Shown: positions 8,552 through 18,361, counted from the first letter of the stretch. The stretch: 64,000 nt of DNA from Syntrophus gentianae (GCF_900109885.1 NZ_FOBS01000004.1:147185-211184), one strand, 5' to 3'. Made by a program: numbers and translations. The notes: generated from the sequence alone by a model not told the origin.

Positions 8552-9267
8552 TGGAGTCTTTCCTGGGCGGTTTGAACGAGTACATTGCGAGTTCGTATTT
8601 CACAGCGTATCTTGCCGCCTACATCGGAGGACTTCTGGTCAGTTTCACCCCCTGCATCTATCCGGTCATGCCGGTTGTGATCGCCTATATCGGCGCCCAG
8701 AGCGCCCGGCAGTCCCGAGTCCGATCGTTTCTGCTTTCTCTGGCTTATGTCTTCGGGCTGTCCCTGACCTATGCGGCGCTCGGGGGGGCCACTGCCCTGA
8801 CGGGGCAGTTGTTCGGCAAAATACAGAATAGTTTCCTGTCGTCCTTTCTGGTGGCCAATGTCTGTCTGCTCATGGGGCTGGCCATGCTGGATGTCTTTTC
8901 TCTTACCATCCGGATCCCCGGGTTCATGGCCAGGCCGGAGAAGGGCCTCTGGAGCAGCGGGATCCCCGGAAGCATCGTGATCGGCGCCACCTCCGGACTT
9001 CTGGCTGGCCCCTGTTCGGCCCCGGTATTTTCCGTACTGCTCGCCTATGTAGCCACTCGCCAGAACGTCTTTTTCGGCATGAGCCTCCTGTTTGTCTTTG
9101 CCTTGGGGATGGGGACGCTGCTCGTTGCTGTCGGCTCCTTTGCAGGACTGCTGGCCGGCCTTCCCAGGTCCGGTGTGTGGATGGTCCGGATCAAACAAGG
9201 TTGTGGCTGGCTCCTTTTGGCCACGGGGGAATATTTTCTGATCAAGGCCGGCGGTTCGCTGGTTTAA
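8551..9267 (+). CDS. ccdA: CcdA-type thiol-disulfide transporter
   Basis: Starting at the ATG overlapping the RidA stop gives 238 residues and six predicted membrane segments. The two redox cysteines sit in the conserved FTPCIYPVMP (C35) and AGPCSAPVF (C155) motifs. CcdA moves reducing equivalents from cytoplasmic thioredoxin to periplasmic thiol proteins. The next gene encodes a TlpA-like lipoprotein, the expected electron acceptor, so the pair probably serves cytochrome c maturation or repair of extracytoplasmic disulfides. Confidence 0.92.
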   Translation: MESFLGGLNEYIASSYFTAYLAAYIGGLLVSFTPCIYPVMPVVIAYIGAQSARQSRVRSFLLSLAYVFGLSLTYAALGGATALTGQLFGKIQNSFLSSFLVANVCLLMGLAMLDVFSLTIRIPGFMARPEKGLWSSGIPGSIVIGATSGLLAGPCSAPVFSVLLAYVATRQNVFFGMSLLFVFALGMGTLLVAVGSFAGLLAGLPRSGVWMVRIKQGCGWLLLATGEYFLIKAGGSLV

Positions 9268-9306
9268 GATTTTTTTTAATTTGTGGATACAGGAGCATTA
9301 AAGGCC

Positions 9307-9843
9307 ATGAAAAATTTCCGCACGCTGAGTTTTGTTTCCGGGCTCATCCTTCTGGTTTTATGCCTGGTAAGCTGTTCAGAACCTTCCGACAGGAGAGAAG
9401 AAGGACGGAACAAAAGCCTCCCTCAGATTGAAGGCGTTGAAGCCCCGAATTTTAAACTCCCCGATCTGGAGGGGCGATCCTTCCAACTCAGCCAATTTCG
9501 AGGCAATCCCGTTCTGCTGATCTTCAGTACCACCTGGTGCGCCTATTGCCGTTCCGAACTGCCTCATCTGCGGGAAATCAACGGTCGCTACAGTTCCAAA
9601 GGCCTGGAGGTGATTCAAATCTTCATTCAGGAATCCCCCCGGAAGGTCGCCTCCTTTTCCAGTCAATATCGCCTGCCCTATCGTGTCCTGCTGGACGAGA
9701 GGGGAGAGGTCGCTGAAGCCTACCGTGTTCGCGGCGTTCCGGACTTGATCCTTCTGGATCGGAATGGCCGTGTCCTTTGCCGACGTTGCCCGGATCTCGA
9801 TGCCTCCCTGAAGGACCTTTTCGAGAAGCCTCAGCAGAACTAG
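9307..9843 (+). CDS. TlpA/ResA-like thioredoxin-fold lipoprotein
   Basis: The ATG at 9307 gives a 178-residue precursor with a lipoprotein signal ending in CLVSC (C23); a GTG at 9283 would extend it but spoil the signal peptide. The thioredoxin fold has the redox motif WCAYC (C78, C81) and the cis-proline in VRGVPDLIL. It would act in the periplasm, anchored by lipid, reducing disulfides with electrons from the adjacent CcdA 39 bp upstream. Confidence 0.9.
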   Translation: MKNFRTLSFVSGLILLVLCLVSCSEPSDRREEGRNKSLPQIEGVEAPNFKLPDLEGRSFQLSQFRGNPVLLIFSTTWCAYCRSELPHLREINGRYSSKGLEVIQIFIQESPRKVASFSSQYRLPYRVLLDERGEVAEAYRVRGVPDLILLDRNGRVLCRRCPDLDASLKDLFEKPQQN

Positions 9844-9931
9844 ACCGGACAATCTTGCACAAAAAAAGAGAACAGGGCGGCAAGGAGAAGGCAACTCAGC
9901 CGTAGAGAAAACGTGTCGACGTGCTGATGGC

Positions 9932-10666
9932 TTATCTGGATTTCAACAGGTTTTCAATCTGGGGGATATTGGCCCCGAAAACAGCTGAATCCCCGATGAG
10001 AAAGAAAGGTGTCCCGGTCAAGCCGAGCCGTTTGGCAACTTCCTTGTGTTTCTTCAGGGTTTCCTCTGCCTGGGCATCCTTGCAAGGCTGGAATTTCATG
10101 TTATCCAGTTTACCCGTCATGGCTTCCTCGTAAGCTTTCCCCTGATCTTTGGCGCAGAGGACATAGAGCGCCTTCGCCTCGGCATCTTTGTGGAAGGGCA
10201 GCGGATAGTAAAAGATGTAGCGGGTCACATCGGTCCGGCCGGCAAAAAAGGCGGATGCCTGGCGGCAGTATGGACAGTCCGGGTCCGTGATTTCAATGAC
10301 CCGTTGCGGCCCCTTCCCGATCTTGATCGCCTTATCCAGGGGCAGGTCTTTTGCCTTGGCCGCGATGATTTCCCGAATCCTCTCCTGGGTCAGATTTTTA
10401 CCCTCTTTGGTAACGATTTGCCCGAGAAGGAGATAATCCGGTCCGGGAGCGTAGTAGACGATCTCATTGCCCACAATCACCTCGTAAACACCCTGTAGGG
10501 CCGTTTCCGAAATCTTTTCGGCGGGAATCTGGGGGAAACTTTTCTTGAAGGCTTCCTCGGGAGATCCTGCGGCAGAGATCCCCGTCCCCATAAAAAGAAG
10601 AAATAAAAGCGCCATAACGAGGATGCTTCTGCTTCCTGCCTTTATCTTATTTCTGTAAATTGTCAT
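9932..10666 (-). CDS. DsbC-like periplasmic disulfide isomerase
   Basis: 244 residues starting at the ATG at 10666, preceded by AAGGAA. An N-terminal signal peptide (about 33 residues) is followed by a DsbC-type dimerisation region and a thioredoxin domain with DPDCPYC (C131, C134) and the cis-proline at TGTPFF (P220). Two further cysteines (C171, C195) match the structural pair found in DsbC. It shuffles wrong disulfides and needs to be kept reduced, a role that the CcdA encoded on the opposite strand nearby could fill. Confidence 0.88.
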   Translation of the reverse strand: MTIYRNKIKAGSRSILVMALLFLLFMGTGISAAGSPEEAFKKSFPQIPAEKISETALQGVYEVIVGNEIVYYAPGPDYLLLGQIVTKEGKNLTQERIREIIAAKAKDLPLDKAIKIGKGPQRVIEITDPDCPYCRQASAFFAGRTDVTRYIFYYPLPFHKDAEAKALYVLCAKDQGKAYEEAMTGKLDNMKFQPCKDAQAEETLKKHKEVAKRLGLTGTPFFLIGDSAVFGANIPQIENLLKSR

Positions 10667-10804
10667 AAGGTTTAAGATTCCTTTCTTTTCTTGAAGAGAA
10701 AACATGGTTTCCCCGCTAAAGTCAAGGGACAATTCCCCTTGCAAGGGTCCTCCGCAGGCGATAAGATACGCTTCGTTTCCAGACCGGGAAGGAGAAGGGA
10801 CGGC

Positions 10805-11620
10805 ATGTCGATCACCCCTGAAAATACCTGGGCCTCGGTTTCGGCGATCCGCGATCAGGCCCCGCTGATCCACAATATCACCAATTATGTCGTGATGAAC
10901 AGCACCGCCAACGCCCTGCTGGCCCTCGGCGCCTCGCCCGTCATGGCCCATGCGCAGGAAGAGGTGGAGGATATGGTCAACATCGCCTCGGCCCTGGTGA
11001 TCAACATCGGAACGCTCAGTGCGCCCTGGGTCGAGGCGATGGGCAGCGCGGCGAGAAAAGCCGCTGGACGGGGAATTCCCCTCGTGCTGGATCCGGTCGG
11101 GGCCGGCGCCACGGCATATCGAACTCAAACCGTCCGGAAACTCATGGATACGGTTTCGCCCACGATCATCCGGGGCAATGCCTCGGAAATTCTGGCATTG
11201 GCAACGAGCGAAAAGGGGGAGACCAAAGGCGTGGACGCTACGGAATCTTCCCAGAACGCTATTGAGGCCGCCCATTGGTTGAACGAACGCTATGGAAGCA
11301 CGGTCTGCATCAGTGGGGAAACGGATTTCATTGTCGGGGACCAGGTCGTTATCGGAATCGGGAATGGCCATCCCCTGATGACCCGCGTGACCGGGCTCGG
11401 TTGTACCGCCTCCGCGCTGTGCGGGGCCTTCGCCGCCGTGAATTCGTCCTTTCCGCTGGCTGCGGCGCAGGCCATGGCGGTCATGGGCATCGCCGGGGAA
11501 ATGGCGGCGGAAATCTCACCGGGTCCGGGGAGCCTGCAACTTCACTTTCTGGACTTTCTGTATCGGCTGACGAAGGACGACCTTGCCCGCCGTCTGCGGA
11601 TTTCCGCAGGAGCAGGATGA
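10805..11620 (+). CDS. thiM: Hydroxyethylthiazole kinase
   Basis: 271 residues from the ATG at 10805, which follows GAAGGAGAAGGG. The family motifs [16 protein letters not shown] and [10 protein letters not shown] with the catalytic Cys are all present. ThiM phosphorylates 4-methyl-5-hydroxyethylthiazole in thiamine salvage. The gene overlaps thiE by four bases (ATGA), so they form a two-gene salvage and coupling unit. No TPP riboswitch is visible in the 138 bp upstream. Confidence 0.94.
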   Translation: MSITPENTWASVSAIRDQAPLIHNITNYVVMNSTANALLALGASPVMAHAQEEVEDMVNIASALVINIGTLSAPWVEAMGSAARKAAGRGIPLVLDPVGAGATAYRTQTVRKLMDTVSPTIIRGNASEILALATSEKGETKGVDATESSQNAIEAAHWLNERYGSTVCISGETDFIVGDQVVIGIGNGHPLMTRVTGLGCTASALCGAFAAVNSSFPLAAAQAMAVMGIAGEMAAEISPGPGSLQLHFLDFLYRLTKDDLARRLRISAGAG

Positions 11621-12309
11621 TGGATTCGCCCGCCCCTCTTCAGCGAAGGACAGAAGGCCTGTATCTCGTCACGGACCGCGGCTTGTGCGGTCAAAGGGGT
11701 CTGGAAGAGGTCGTTTCCCTGGCCGTGAAAGGCGGTGCGGCCTGGGTCCAGCTCCGGGAAAAGGATCTGCCCACGCGCCCCTTTGTGGAAGAGGCCAGCC
11801 GGCTGAAAAAAATCCTTGCCCCCCTGGGGGTTCCCCTGATCATCAACGACCGGCTCGATGTCGTCCTGGCCTCGAAAGCCGACGGCATCCACATCGGCCA
11901 GGAGGATATGCCCTATGAGATCGCCCGCCGGCTGCTGGGGCCGAAGGCCATCATCGGCCTTTCCGTGGAAACCTGGGAAGACGTGGAGCAGGCCCAATCC
12001 CTGGACGTCGATTATCTGGGCATCAGTCCTGTCTTCGCCACGCCCACCAAAACGGACACCAAGGGGCCCTGGGGGCTGGAGGGGGTTTCCCGGATCCGGG
12101 CCTTTTCCCGCCATCCCCTCGTCGCCATCGGCGGAATTTCCCGTGCCAATGCCGCCGCGGTCATTCTGGCCGGTTCCGACTGCATCGCCGTGGTATCGGC
12201 AATCTGTGCGGCACCCGATCCCCGCAGGGCTGCGGAGGATCTCTGCAGGGAGATTTCCGCAGCACAGGAACAACAGAAGCGGGCCGGGCAGCATTGCAAT
12301 CGCCCTTAG
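11617..12309 (+). CDS. thiE: Thiamine-phosphate synthase
   Basis: 230 residues starting at the ATG that overlaps the thiM stop. It is a TIM barrel with the typical YLVTDRGLC start, [43 protein letters not shown] and VAIGGIS segments. It joins HMP-pyrophosphate and thiazole phosphate to form thiamine monophosphate. The C-terminal 15 or so residues are a non-conserved Gln/Arg-rich tail. Confidence 0.95.
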   Translation: MMDSPAPLQRRTEGLYLVTDRGLCGQRGLEEVVSLAVKGGAAWVQLREKDLPTRPFVEEASRLKKILAPLGVPLIINDRLDVVLASKADGIHIGQEDMPYEIARRLLGPKAIIGLSVETWEDVEQAQSLDVDYLGISPVFATPTKTDTKGPWGLEGVSRIRAFSRHPLVAIGGISRANAAAVILAGSDCIAVVSAICAAPDPRRAAEDLCREISAAQEQQKRAGQHCNRP

Positions 12310-12336
12310 CCCATCTTCCCGCAGGTCCTTCATCCA

Positions 12337-13176
12337 ATGAACCCGGACAAACTGATTCTTTTCGACTATTCAGGGACGCTCAGTCTGCAAGCCGTTCTTT
12401 TCGGCCAGGAGGATTCTCTCCGGTCGGCACTGGAGCAGAGCGGTTTTGCCCGTCTGGGTGTGACGCCTGCTCGATTCTGGGAGGAAATCGTCAATCCGAC
12501 CTGGGAAGAGGGCAGCACGACTCAGGTGGGTTACCGCCAGGTCATGCTGAGAGGTCTTGTGGAGGGGACCGGATTTCAAAAGGCCGGAGCAGAGCCGGCG
12601 AGCTTGCCCGATCTGGAAGGGATTGTGGCAGATTTCGTGAATTCCTATCTCGCTGCATCCCGCATGGAAGAGGCCTGGCGTCTCCTTCTCAGGGAGCTCC
12701 CGAATCAACGGGGGCTCTGTACGGTTATTGCGACGGACCATTACGCAGAAGCCACGCCGGCCATTCTGAGATATCTGGCGGACTGGGATATCCCCGCCCT
12801 GGCCGCGAAAGAGGCTTTCGACACGGCGCAACCCGCAGCGCTAATCGTGGCCAATTCCGCCGATCTGGGGGCGCACAAAGACTCCCCCTCTTTCTGGCAG
12901 CCGTTAAAGTCGGGGCTTGGACTGCACGAATTGAAGGACATTCTTCTTGTTGACGATTTCGGCTACAATGAGCAGGCAGGCGATGCTTATGGTGAAAGGA
13001 AGCGCGTTCAACAACGGGAGGACAAAACCGCTTGGCTTCTTCGGGAGGTGTTTTCCGTTGAGCCTCGCATTTTCCGCTTTTTTCTGGAGAAGGGGAAGAA
13101 AGAGCAAGGTTACGCAAACCTCATGCGCCGGGTCGCGCTCTTGATGGATGAATTTCTGGACAGGGAAAACGGATAA
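12337..13176 (+). CDS. HAD-superfamily hydrolase with atypical DxSGT motif
   Basis: 279 residues, 27 bp after thiE. HAD motif I is LFDYSGTLS: the nucleophile D10 is present but the usual general acid two residues later is Ser instead of Asp. A motif II Thr is found in VIATDHY, a motif III Lys probably in GAHKDSP, and motif IV acidic residues in LLVDDFGYNE. A large helical cap is inserted after motif I. Without the second Asp it may be a dehalogenase- or phosphonatase-like enzyme, a slow phosphatase or a binding protein. The thiE context hints at a phosphate ester of thiamine metabolism, but this is only proximity. Confidence 0.65.
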   Translation: MNPDKLILFDYSGTLSLQAVLFGQEDSLRSALEQSGFARLGVTPARFWEEIVNPTWEEGSTTQVGYRQVMLRGLVEGTGFQKAGAEPASLPDLEGIVADFVNSYLAASRMEEAWRLLLRELPNQRGLCTVIATDHYAEATPAILRYLADWDIPALAAKEAFDTAQPAALIVANSADLGAHKDSPSFWQPLKSGLGLHELKDILLVDDFGYNEQAGDAYGERKRVQQREDKTAWLLREVFSVEPRIFRFFLEKGKKEQGYANLMRRVALLMDEFLDRENG

Positions 13177-13181
13177 TCCTT

Positions 13182-14063
13182 TTAAAAGATCCACAGCAAT
13201 CCTGAGGGTTCCTCGTAGAACGTCATGTGTGCCAGAAAACCAGAGGCCAGGGAACGCGGCGTTCCCCTCTCCCGATGCTCTATAGGAAGGACACGATAGT
13301 CTTGTTCGGGCTCTCCCGGTGTCTTTACGGTAACGCTCGTTAATCCGCCAGCATCTGTCTTTGCGCGCAGTTCAGACGGGCGATGGGCCGGTGAAGCCGG
13401 TTTTCCCCCATGCTCTTCTTTCTCCGGCACAAGCACGGCATATTGGACCTTTGCCTGCGGAACGAAGGTATGACGAAGATCGCCGTAGAGATCCGTGCCG
13501 AAGGTCATCCCGTTTTTTGCTATAATCCGGGCCTCCGTACACAGAACCGTTTCAATTCTAGGGGATTTCTTTTTCACGCAGAGACGAGCCTGAGCCGCCA
13601 GATACTCGTATTCTCTGTTGTCTGTGGAAGTTCCGAAAAAAAGGTCGCCTCGCACATGATTGTGCAGGGCCTGAAAGGCATGGCAGAAAATCAAGGGTTC
13701 GATAAAGAGCAGCTCCGCGGAAAGCGAATGCAGGCCTGAATCCTCCCAGAACTCATAGAGCGTCTGTCTTTCCTTGATCCGGCGCCCGTGACTTGCCACC
13801 ATGATTCTCGGTTCTTCCGGAAGCGTGCAATAACGGGAGGAAGAAAGGCCGTGCAAGGCATTCTTCTCGCTCCAGGTTATCAACTCATTCAGATCGGGGC
13901 GGACATAGGGATCTTCCACTTCCTGCAGATCGGGTCCGAAAAGGAAGAGCGAATCACTGAATTCCCGAATGGCGCTGCGCAAGATGCATCTACCGGTCTG
14001 CCATGAACCGTTCCGCAGACAGGCAATCTTCCAGACAACCTCAAAGAAATAAATAGCCGGCAC
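13182..14063 (-). CDS. Hypothetical protein, family not recognised
   Basis: An open frame of 293 codons with a GTG start at 14063 and no clear ribosome site, so the start is uncertain. I do not recognise a family. The centre has a conserved-looking stretch (RGDLFFGTSTDNREYEYLAAQ), followed by a beta-rich segment; the region around residues 225-250 is Lys/Pro/Gly-rich and probably disordered. No signal peptide or membrane segment is evident. Its stop lies 5 bp from the convergent HAD gene stop. Confidence 0.5.
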   Translation of the reverse strand: MPAIYFFEVVWKIACLRNGSWQTGRCILRSAIREFSDSLFLFGPDLQEVEDPYVRPDLNELITWSEKNALHGLSSSRYCTLPEEPRIMVASHGRRIKERQTLYEFWEDSGLHSLSAELLFIEPLIFCHAFQALHNHVRGDLFFGTSTDNREYEYLAAQARLCVKKKSPRIETVLCTEARIIAKNGMTFGTDLYGDLRHTFVPQAKVQYAVLVPEKEEHGGKPASPAHRPSELRAKTDAGGLTSVTVKTPGEPEQDYRVLPIEHRERGTPRSLASGFLAHMTFYEEPSGLLWIF

Positions 14064-14317
14064 GATCGTCTCAAACTCTCGAATCAGGAGATATGGACAA
14101 GATTTTTCCGCTTGAGAGGCAACATTTCAATGTTTCTGCACCCTCGCTGACAATGCTTCCACGACAACTTATGCCAGGAAGAGATCATTCTTTCTCTTAT
14201 TTATCAAGAAAAAAAACCCTTATGTTATTGGTGAAAGGAAAAGATTCATATTCCCGCCCTGACCGGCATGTCGCCACTCCCCCTGGAATCAGGCCAGGTT
14301 GCTTTTAAATGGAGGCA

Positions 14318-15073
14318 TCACTCGGGTTTCCAGCCGACATAAAGCCGGGTTATGCCCAAGGTCAGTGGATAATGCCGAACATCCGAAAAGCCGGCGTCGC
14401 GCATCATTCCGGAGAAGCGCTCCGGAGGAGGGAAAGAGAGAATGGAGTCGGCAAGATAGAGATAGGCGGCGGGATTGCGGGTAAAGCGGCGGGCCAGCCG
14501 GGGCAGGACAGAGCGGAGATAGAAGCTGCACAGAAGCCGCAAAACCTTCACCTGCGGCGACTGCATCTCCAGAACGGCCACCTGACCGCCATTCACCAGG
14601 ACCCGGTGGAACTCCCGCAGTGCCCCTGGACGGTCGGGAATGTTGCGGATGCCGAAGGCGATCCCCACCACATCGAAGGATTGGTCGGCAAAGGGAAGGG
14701 CCAAAGCGTCTCCCTGGACAAAGGATACCCGGTCCCGGCATTCCTTCCGGCGGGCGCTTTTTTCCGCCGCCTTTTCCAGCATTTCCGGGACAAAATCCAA
14801 ACCGGTCACCTGAACATCCGGATAGCGGCGCGCCACTTCCAGGGCCAGGTCTGCCGTTCCGGTGGCCACATCGAGGTAGCGGCGGGTTTTGGGGAAACGC
14901 ATCTTCCTGGCGGCAAACCGCCGCCAGGCCACATCCCGGCGGAAACTGAGCAGATGATTGAGAAAATCGTACTTTCCCGTAACCGTTGCAAAAATTTCCT
15001 GAACCATGCGGATGTGCTCATCCGGCTTCAGGTCTTTAACCGGTGCGTAATTTCTTTTCAGGGGCTCTTCCAC
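14318..15073 (-). CDS. ubiE: Demethylmenaquinone methyltransferase MenG/UbiE
   Basis: About 251 residues from a GTG at 15073 that follows AAAGGA; a longer frame runs back into htpX but has no ribosome site. The SAM-binding motif LDVATGTADLALEVA is followed by GLDFVPEM, and the UbiE signatures KYDFLNHLLS and GIRNIPDRPGALREF are clear. It methylates demethylmenaquinone in the last step of menaquinone synthesis. It fits the menC-E-H-A genes about 33 kb further on, so the organism appears to make menaquinone by the o-succinylbenzoate route. Confidence 0.92.
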   Translation of the reverse strand: MEEPLKRNYAPVKDLKPDEHIRMVQEIFATVTGKYDFLNHLLSFRRDVAWRRFAARKMRFPKTRRYLDVATGTADLALEVARRYPDVQVTGLDFVPEMLEKAAEKSARRKECRDRVSFVQGDALALPFADQSFDVVGIAFGIRNIPDRPGALREFHRVLVNGGQVAVLEMQSPQVKVLRLLCSFYLRSVLPRLARRFTRNPAAYLYLADSILSFPPPERFSGMMRDAGFSDVRHYPLTLGITRLYVGWKPE

Positions 15074-15089
15074 AGATAACAATCCTTTA

Positions 15090-15920
15090 TTAATCCTTCT
15101 GAGCTGCCTCCATCTGCTGCAAGCGCTCGATCCTTTTTTCAATCGGGGGGTGGGTGCTGAAAAGCGTACGAATAAAATCGCCAGATAAAGGATTCACGAT
15201 GAACATGTGCGCGGTGGATGGGTTTGCGTTTAGCGGGGTCGTCCTGGCAGCGAGGGTCAATTTCCGGAGCGCACCGGCCAGGGCCTCAGGCTTCCCGGTG
15301 ATCTGGGCGCTTCCCGCATCGGCTTCATATTCCCGAGATCGGGAGATCGCCATTTGAATCACCGTTGCCGCGATGGGGGCGATGATCGCCATGGCGATGG
15401 CCGGAATCATGCCTTTCCCCTCATCATTGCCGAAAAAAACGGCCCACCGGGACAACAGGACGACCGCACTCGCCACCGTTGCCGCCATGGAACCGATCAG
15501 GATGTCCTTGTGTTGAATGTGGGCCAGTTCATGGGCGAGAACGCCTTCCAGTTCCTCTTTATTGAGAATTTTCAGGATGCCGGACGTCACTGAGACGGCG
15601 GCATGGTTTTCATCCCTTCCCGTGGCGAAGGCATTGGGCGTCTCGTTGGAAATCATGTATATCCGCGGCTTTGGCATTTTGGCCCTGGCAGATAGGGATT
15701 CCACGGCGTTGTAGAGAACAGGGGCCTCTTGCCGGGAGACTTCCCGGGCGGAATACATGCGCAGAACAATGGTGTCCGAGTACCAGTAACTCCCGAAGTT
15801 CATCAGGGCCGAGAGGACAAGGGCAATCACGACGCCGGTCCCCCGGGCGACAAAATAGCCGACGAGCATGAGCAAGCCGGACAGGGAGGCCAGCAGGAGA
15901 ATCACTTTGAGTGTGTTCAT
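15090..15920 (-). CDS. htpX: HtpX zinc metalloprotease
   Basis: 276 residues with two N-terminal membrane segments, the HELAHIQHKD zinc motif and further hydrophobic segments in the middle. The distal Glu ligand lies in SREYEADAGSA. It is an M48-family inner-membrane protease that degrades damaged membrane proteins. GAGGGG precedes the ATG. Its stop is 17 bp before the menG start, so the two are probably co-transcribed. Confidence 0.95.
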   Translation of the reverse strand: MNTLKVILLLASLSGLLMLVGYFVARGTGVVIALVLSALMNFGSYWYSDTIVLRMYSAREVSRQEAPVLYNAVESLSARAKMPKPRIYMISNETPNAFATGRDENHAAVSVTSGILKILNKEELEGVLAHELAHIQHKDILIGSMAATVASAVVLLSRWAVFFGNDEGKGMIPAIAMAIIAPIAATVIQMAISRSREYEADAGSAQITGKPEALAGALRKLTLAARTTPLNANPSTAHMFIVNPLSGDFIRTLFSTHPPIEKRIERLQQMEAAQKD

Positions 15921-16019
15921 GACATATTTCCCCTCAGGAGTTTATCTGCGCCGGTCGATTTCCGGCGCTTTTTCGTTTTGACGGCCGTCAATCCCTTTAT
16001 CAGGGGTCGTCGGTGTATT

Positions 16020-16226
16020 TCAAGTGCTGCCGCTTTTCGGAACGAAGATCCACAGGAGAATGTACAGCAGGAATCCGAAACCATAGAAGAGGAACAGAAA
16101 AACAAAGAGAAATCGCCAGAACCAGGACGGAATGGGTGTATGCTCACCCAATCCTCCGCAGACACCGCCGATCCATTTGTCCCTTTGCGATTTCGAAAAT
16201 TGCTGCAGCCAGTTATTTTCGTCCAT
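16020..16226 (-). CDS. PspC-domain membrane protein
   Basis: 68 residues from the ATG at 16226, which has GGGAGG seven bases upstream; an upstream start would add 11 residues. It shows the PspC pattern: a basic segment with KWIGGVCGGLGEH, then a hydrophobic helix pair ending in a short polar tail. PspC-type proteins sense membrane stress. The htpX gene downstream also deals with membrane damage, which makes a stress link plausible. Confidence 0.85.
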   Translation of the reverse strand: MDENNWLQQFSKSQRDKWIGGVCGGLGEHTPIPSWFWRFLFVFLFLFYGFGFLLYILLWIFVPKSGST

Positions 16227-16602
16227 ACCGCAACCTCCCGGCGCTCTGGAATTATCCATTCATTCCATTCCCAAAGCACGCTTTGTCTGGTTTCGTTATT
16301 GGTTCCTCGACATCCGTCTGTGGTCGACTGCGTCGCCTCTGCCTTGCCTCCTTGATATCATTCCTGATCCGGAATTGCGAAACAAAGATAACCATTCTCG
16401 GACCGTTTGGCAATACAGTCATTTGGAGGGGCCCGGCGCAGGACGACCGGTTGTTCCCTCCTTGCTTCGGTGCGGGAGTCGGCCCTTACTTTCTTTCCTT
16501 GCAACCTTCTGCTGTGCTCAAGTATGATGCTTTCTTCTTACCGGGCATCGAAAGAACAGGCATGAAGCACTGACAAGAAAAGAAAGGAAAGAGGCAAAAG
16601 AG
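16227..16602. other. Intergenic region, nothing recognised
   Basis: About 376 bases between the divergent PspC and RNase HI genes. It must hold both promoters. I see no gene, repeat or clear hairpin in it. Confidence 0.5.
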
Positions 16603-17139
16603 ATGGGGTTAACTCCTCGAACCGGGAGCAAGAAGACGGCAACTCCCGGCACGGACGCTTCTCAAAAAAAAGTAACGCTCTACACCGATGGCGCCTGTCT
16701 GGGGAATCCCGGACCGGGAGGGTACGGGGTTGTGCTCCTCTATGGAGAACACCGTAAAGAACTCTCCGGCGGCTATCGGCTGACAACGAACAACCGCATG
16801 GAAATCCTCGCGGCCATTAAAGGTCTGGAGACCTTGAAGGTCCCCTGTGCGGTCACTCTTTACTCGGATTCACAATATCTTGTAAATGCCATCAACAAGG
16901 GATGGGCAAAACGCTGGCGGGCAAACGGCTGGAAGCGGAATTCACGGGAAAAGGCGCTCAATCCCGATCTCTGGGAACGGCTGCTGAATCTATGCTCCCT
17001 GCATGAGGTCACTTTCGTCTGGGTACGGGGACATGCGAACAATACGGAAAACGAACGTTGCGATGTTCTGTCCAAGGAGGCTGCCGGGCGGACAAACCTC
17101 GAAGCGGATCGGGGATACGGACAGGAAATTCTTTCCTGA
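16603..17139 (+). CDS. rnhA: Ribonuclease HI
   Basis: 178 residues. The four catalytic acids are D29 (YTDGAC), E67 (NRMEIL), D89 (YSDSQY) and D154 (ERCDVL), with H144 in VRGHANN. The basic protrusion ([12 protein letters not shown]) of the E. coli type is present. The first 20 or so residues are a polar extension beyond the usual start. It removes the RNA strand of RNA-DNA hybrids. Confidence 0.95.
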   Translation: MGLTPRTGSKKTATPGTDASQKKVTLYTDGACLGNPGPGGYGVVLLYGEHRKELSGGYRLTTNNRMEILAAIKGLETLKVPCAVTLYSDSQYLVNAINKGWAKRWRANGWKRNSREKALNPDLWERLLNLCSLHEVTFVWVRGHANNTENERCDVLSKEAAGRTNLEADRGYGQEILS

Positions 17140-17210
17140 AAGGCGGTCCTGCGAAGAAATCGGATCGCAAGAACGGCCTTTTTGCCGGACTTCATCCCGC
17201 AGGAGATATT

Positions 17211-17552
17211 TTAAATCTTTTTCTTTTTTTGCTCCTTGACTTGCGCCTTGAGCGCTTTTTTCCGGAGTTTGGCCTGGTCTTTTTCTTCCAGAGGGGCCGT
17301 GTCCGTCACGGCTTCCGGTTTTTCCCCTTTCGCCGTATCCCGCTCCGGTGAAAGGGTCGGCCGCAGCGGCGCTCGTCCGTCGTCAAGGGAATCCGGTTCC
17401 TGTCCCTCAAGGGTTTTTCCCCTCCGGATTTTTTCCATGATGTATTTGGCAAAGGACTTTCCGAACTGGGCAATAAATCCTGTAATCAGGACGATCAGCA
17501 CCCATTTCAGGATGCGCCCGAAGTCAATCGTCGAAATATCCATGGGTCCCAT
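17211..17552 (-). CDS. Small single-span membrane protein, hypothetical
   Basis: 113 residues with one membrane helix near residues 14-32 (ILKWVLIVLITGFIAQFG) followed by a highly charged cytoplasmic tail ending in a Lys-rich run. No known domain is recognised. It lies 40 bp downstream of mobB on the same strand and may be co-transcribed. Start choice is uncertain because no clear ribosome site precedes the ATG. Confidence 0.55.
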   Translation of the reverse strand: MGPMDISTIDFGRILKWVLIVLITGFIAQFGKSFAKYIMEKIRRGKTLEGQEPDSLDDGRAPLRPTLSPERDTAKGEKPEAVTDTAPLEEKDQAKLRKKALKAQVKEQKKKKI

Positions 17553-17592
17553 GCGGCATTATCGGAATCAAGGCTGTTACGTCAAATCCGGA

Positions 17593-18096
17593 TTATTTTT
17601 TCAGAACCGTCGCTTCGATAAGATCCACCAGTCCCCGGGTATCGTTGATGTCCAGGCAGGGTACGCCGATTTTCAGCGGTGTGTCACTGGCCAGGGCAAG
17701 CAGGTTGTCCTCCGGACCGCAGAGCAACTCTCGTTTGAGGACGGCCCGGTAAATCTCAATCTTTGGATGGGGGTTGCCTTTGAACCCTTCCGTCAGAATC
17801 AGATCCACATCGTGGACGTAGCGTTCCCGGAGGACCTCGATGCTGAAATCTTCCTCCACATCTTCAATCAAAGCCACCTTTCGCGGGGTTGCAACGATCG
17901 TTGCCCGGGCGCCTGCCTGCCGGTGCCGCCAGCTGTCCTTGCCTTCGACATCGATATCGAAATCATGAAGATGATGTTTGATGGTTGCCACCCGGTATCC
18001 CCTTTTGACCAGTTCCGGAATCAGCTTTTCAATCAGCGTCGTTTTTCCCGTATTGGATTTGCCGACGATGGAAATGACAGGAATGAAGGATTTCAT
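17593..18096 (-). CDS. mobB: Molybdopterin-guanine dinucleotide biosynthesis protein MobB
   Basis: 167 residues, a single P-loop GTPase domain. Walker A is GKSNTGKTTL (residues 12-21); the conserved TIKHHLHDF and DLILTEGFK segments are present. MobB assists MobA in attaching GMP to molybdopterin. The divergent neighbour is fdhE, so this locus looks dedicated to making molybdenum/tungsten formate dehydrogenase. Confidence 0.94.
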   Translation of the reverse strand: MKSFIPVISIVGKSNTGKTTLIEKLIPELVKRGYRVATIKHHLHDFDIDVEGKDSWRHRQAGARATIVATPRKVALIEDVEEDFSIEVLRERYVHDVDLILTEGFKGNPHPKIEIYRAVLKRELLCGPEDNLLALASDTPLKIGVPCLDINDTRGLVDLIEATVLKK

Positions 18097-18361
18097 CTCT
18101 AATGTTGCTCCTTATGCCGTCTTTCAGCGGTATTGTTTCAAGGATGACCGGGGCAGAGCGCGGCCCCCGGACATCACGGTTTTGTGAAACGAGAAATGTC
18201 TGAAATTTATAGACGAAGCCGGATTGCATTTCAAGCGGTATCTCCGTGAAAAAGGGGATTAATAATTGCTTGCACTTTTAAAAAGAAGGATTATATACGT
18301 ACCAAGCGTTTTGAAATTGCCTTTCAAGATGCAAGTCCAAGGACAGGAGGCCCCAAACTGC

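Noticed and set aside
10667..10804. Possible TPP riboswitch before thiM
   Set aside because: None of the conserved THI-box segments (such as CUGAGA or a GAACCUG-type core) can be found.
14093..14308. 71-codon frame with AGGAG two bases before its ATG
   Set aside because: The ribosome site is too close to the start, and the peptide has no hydrophobic or conserved pattern.
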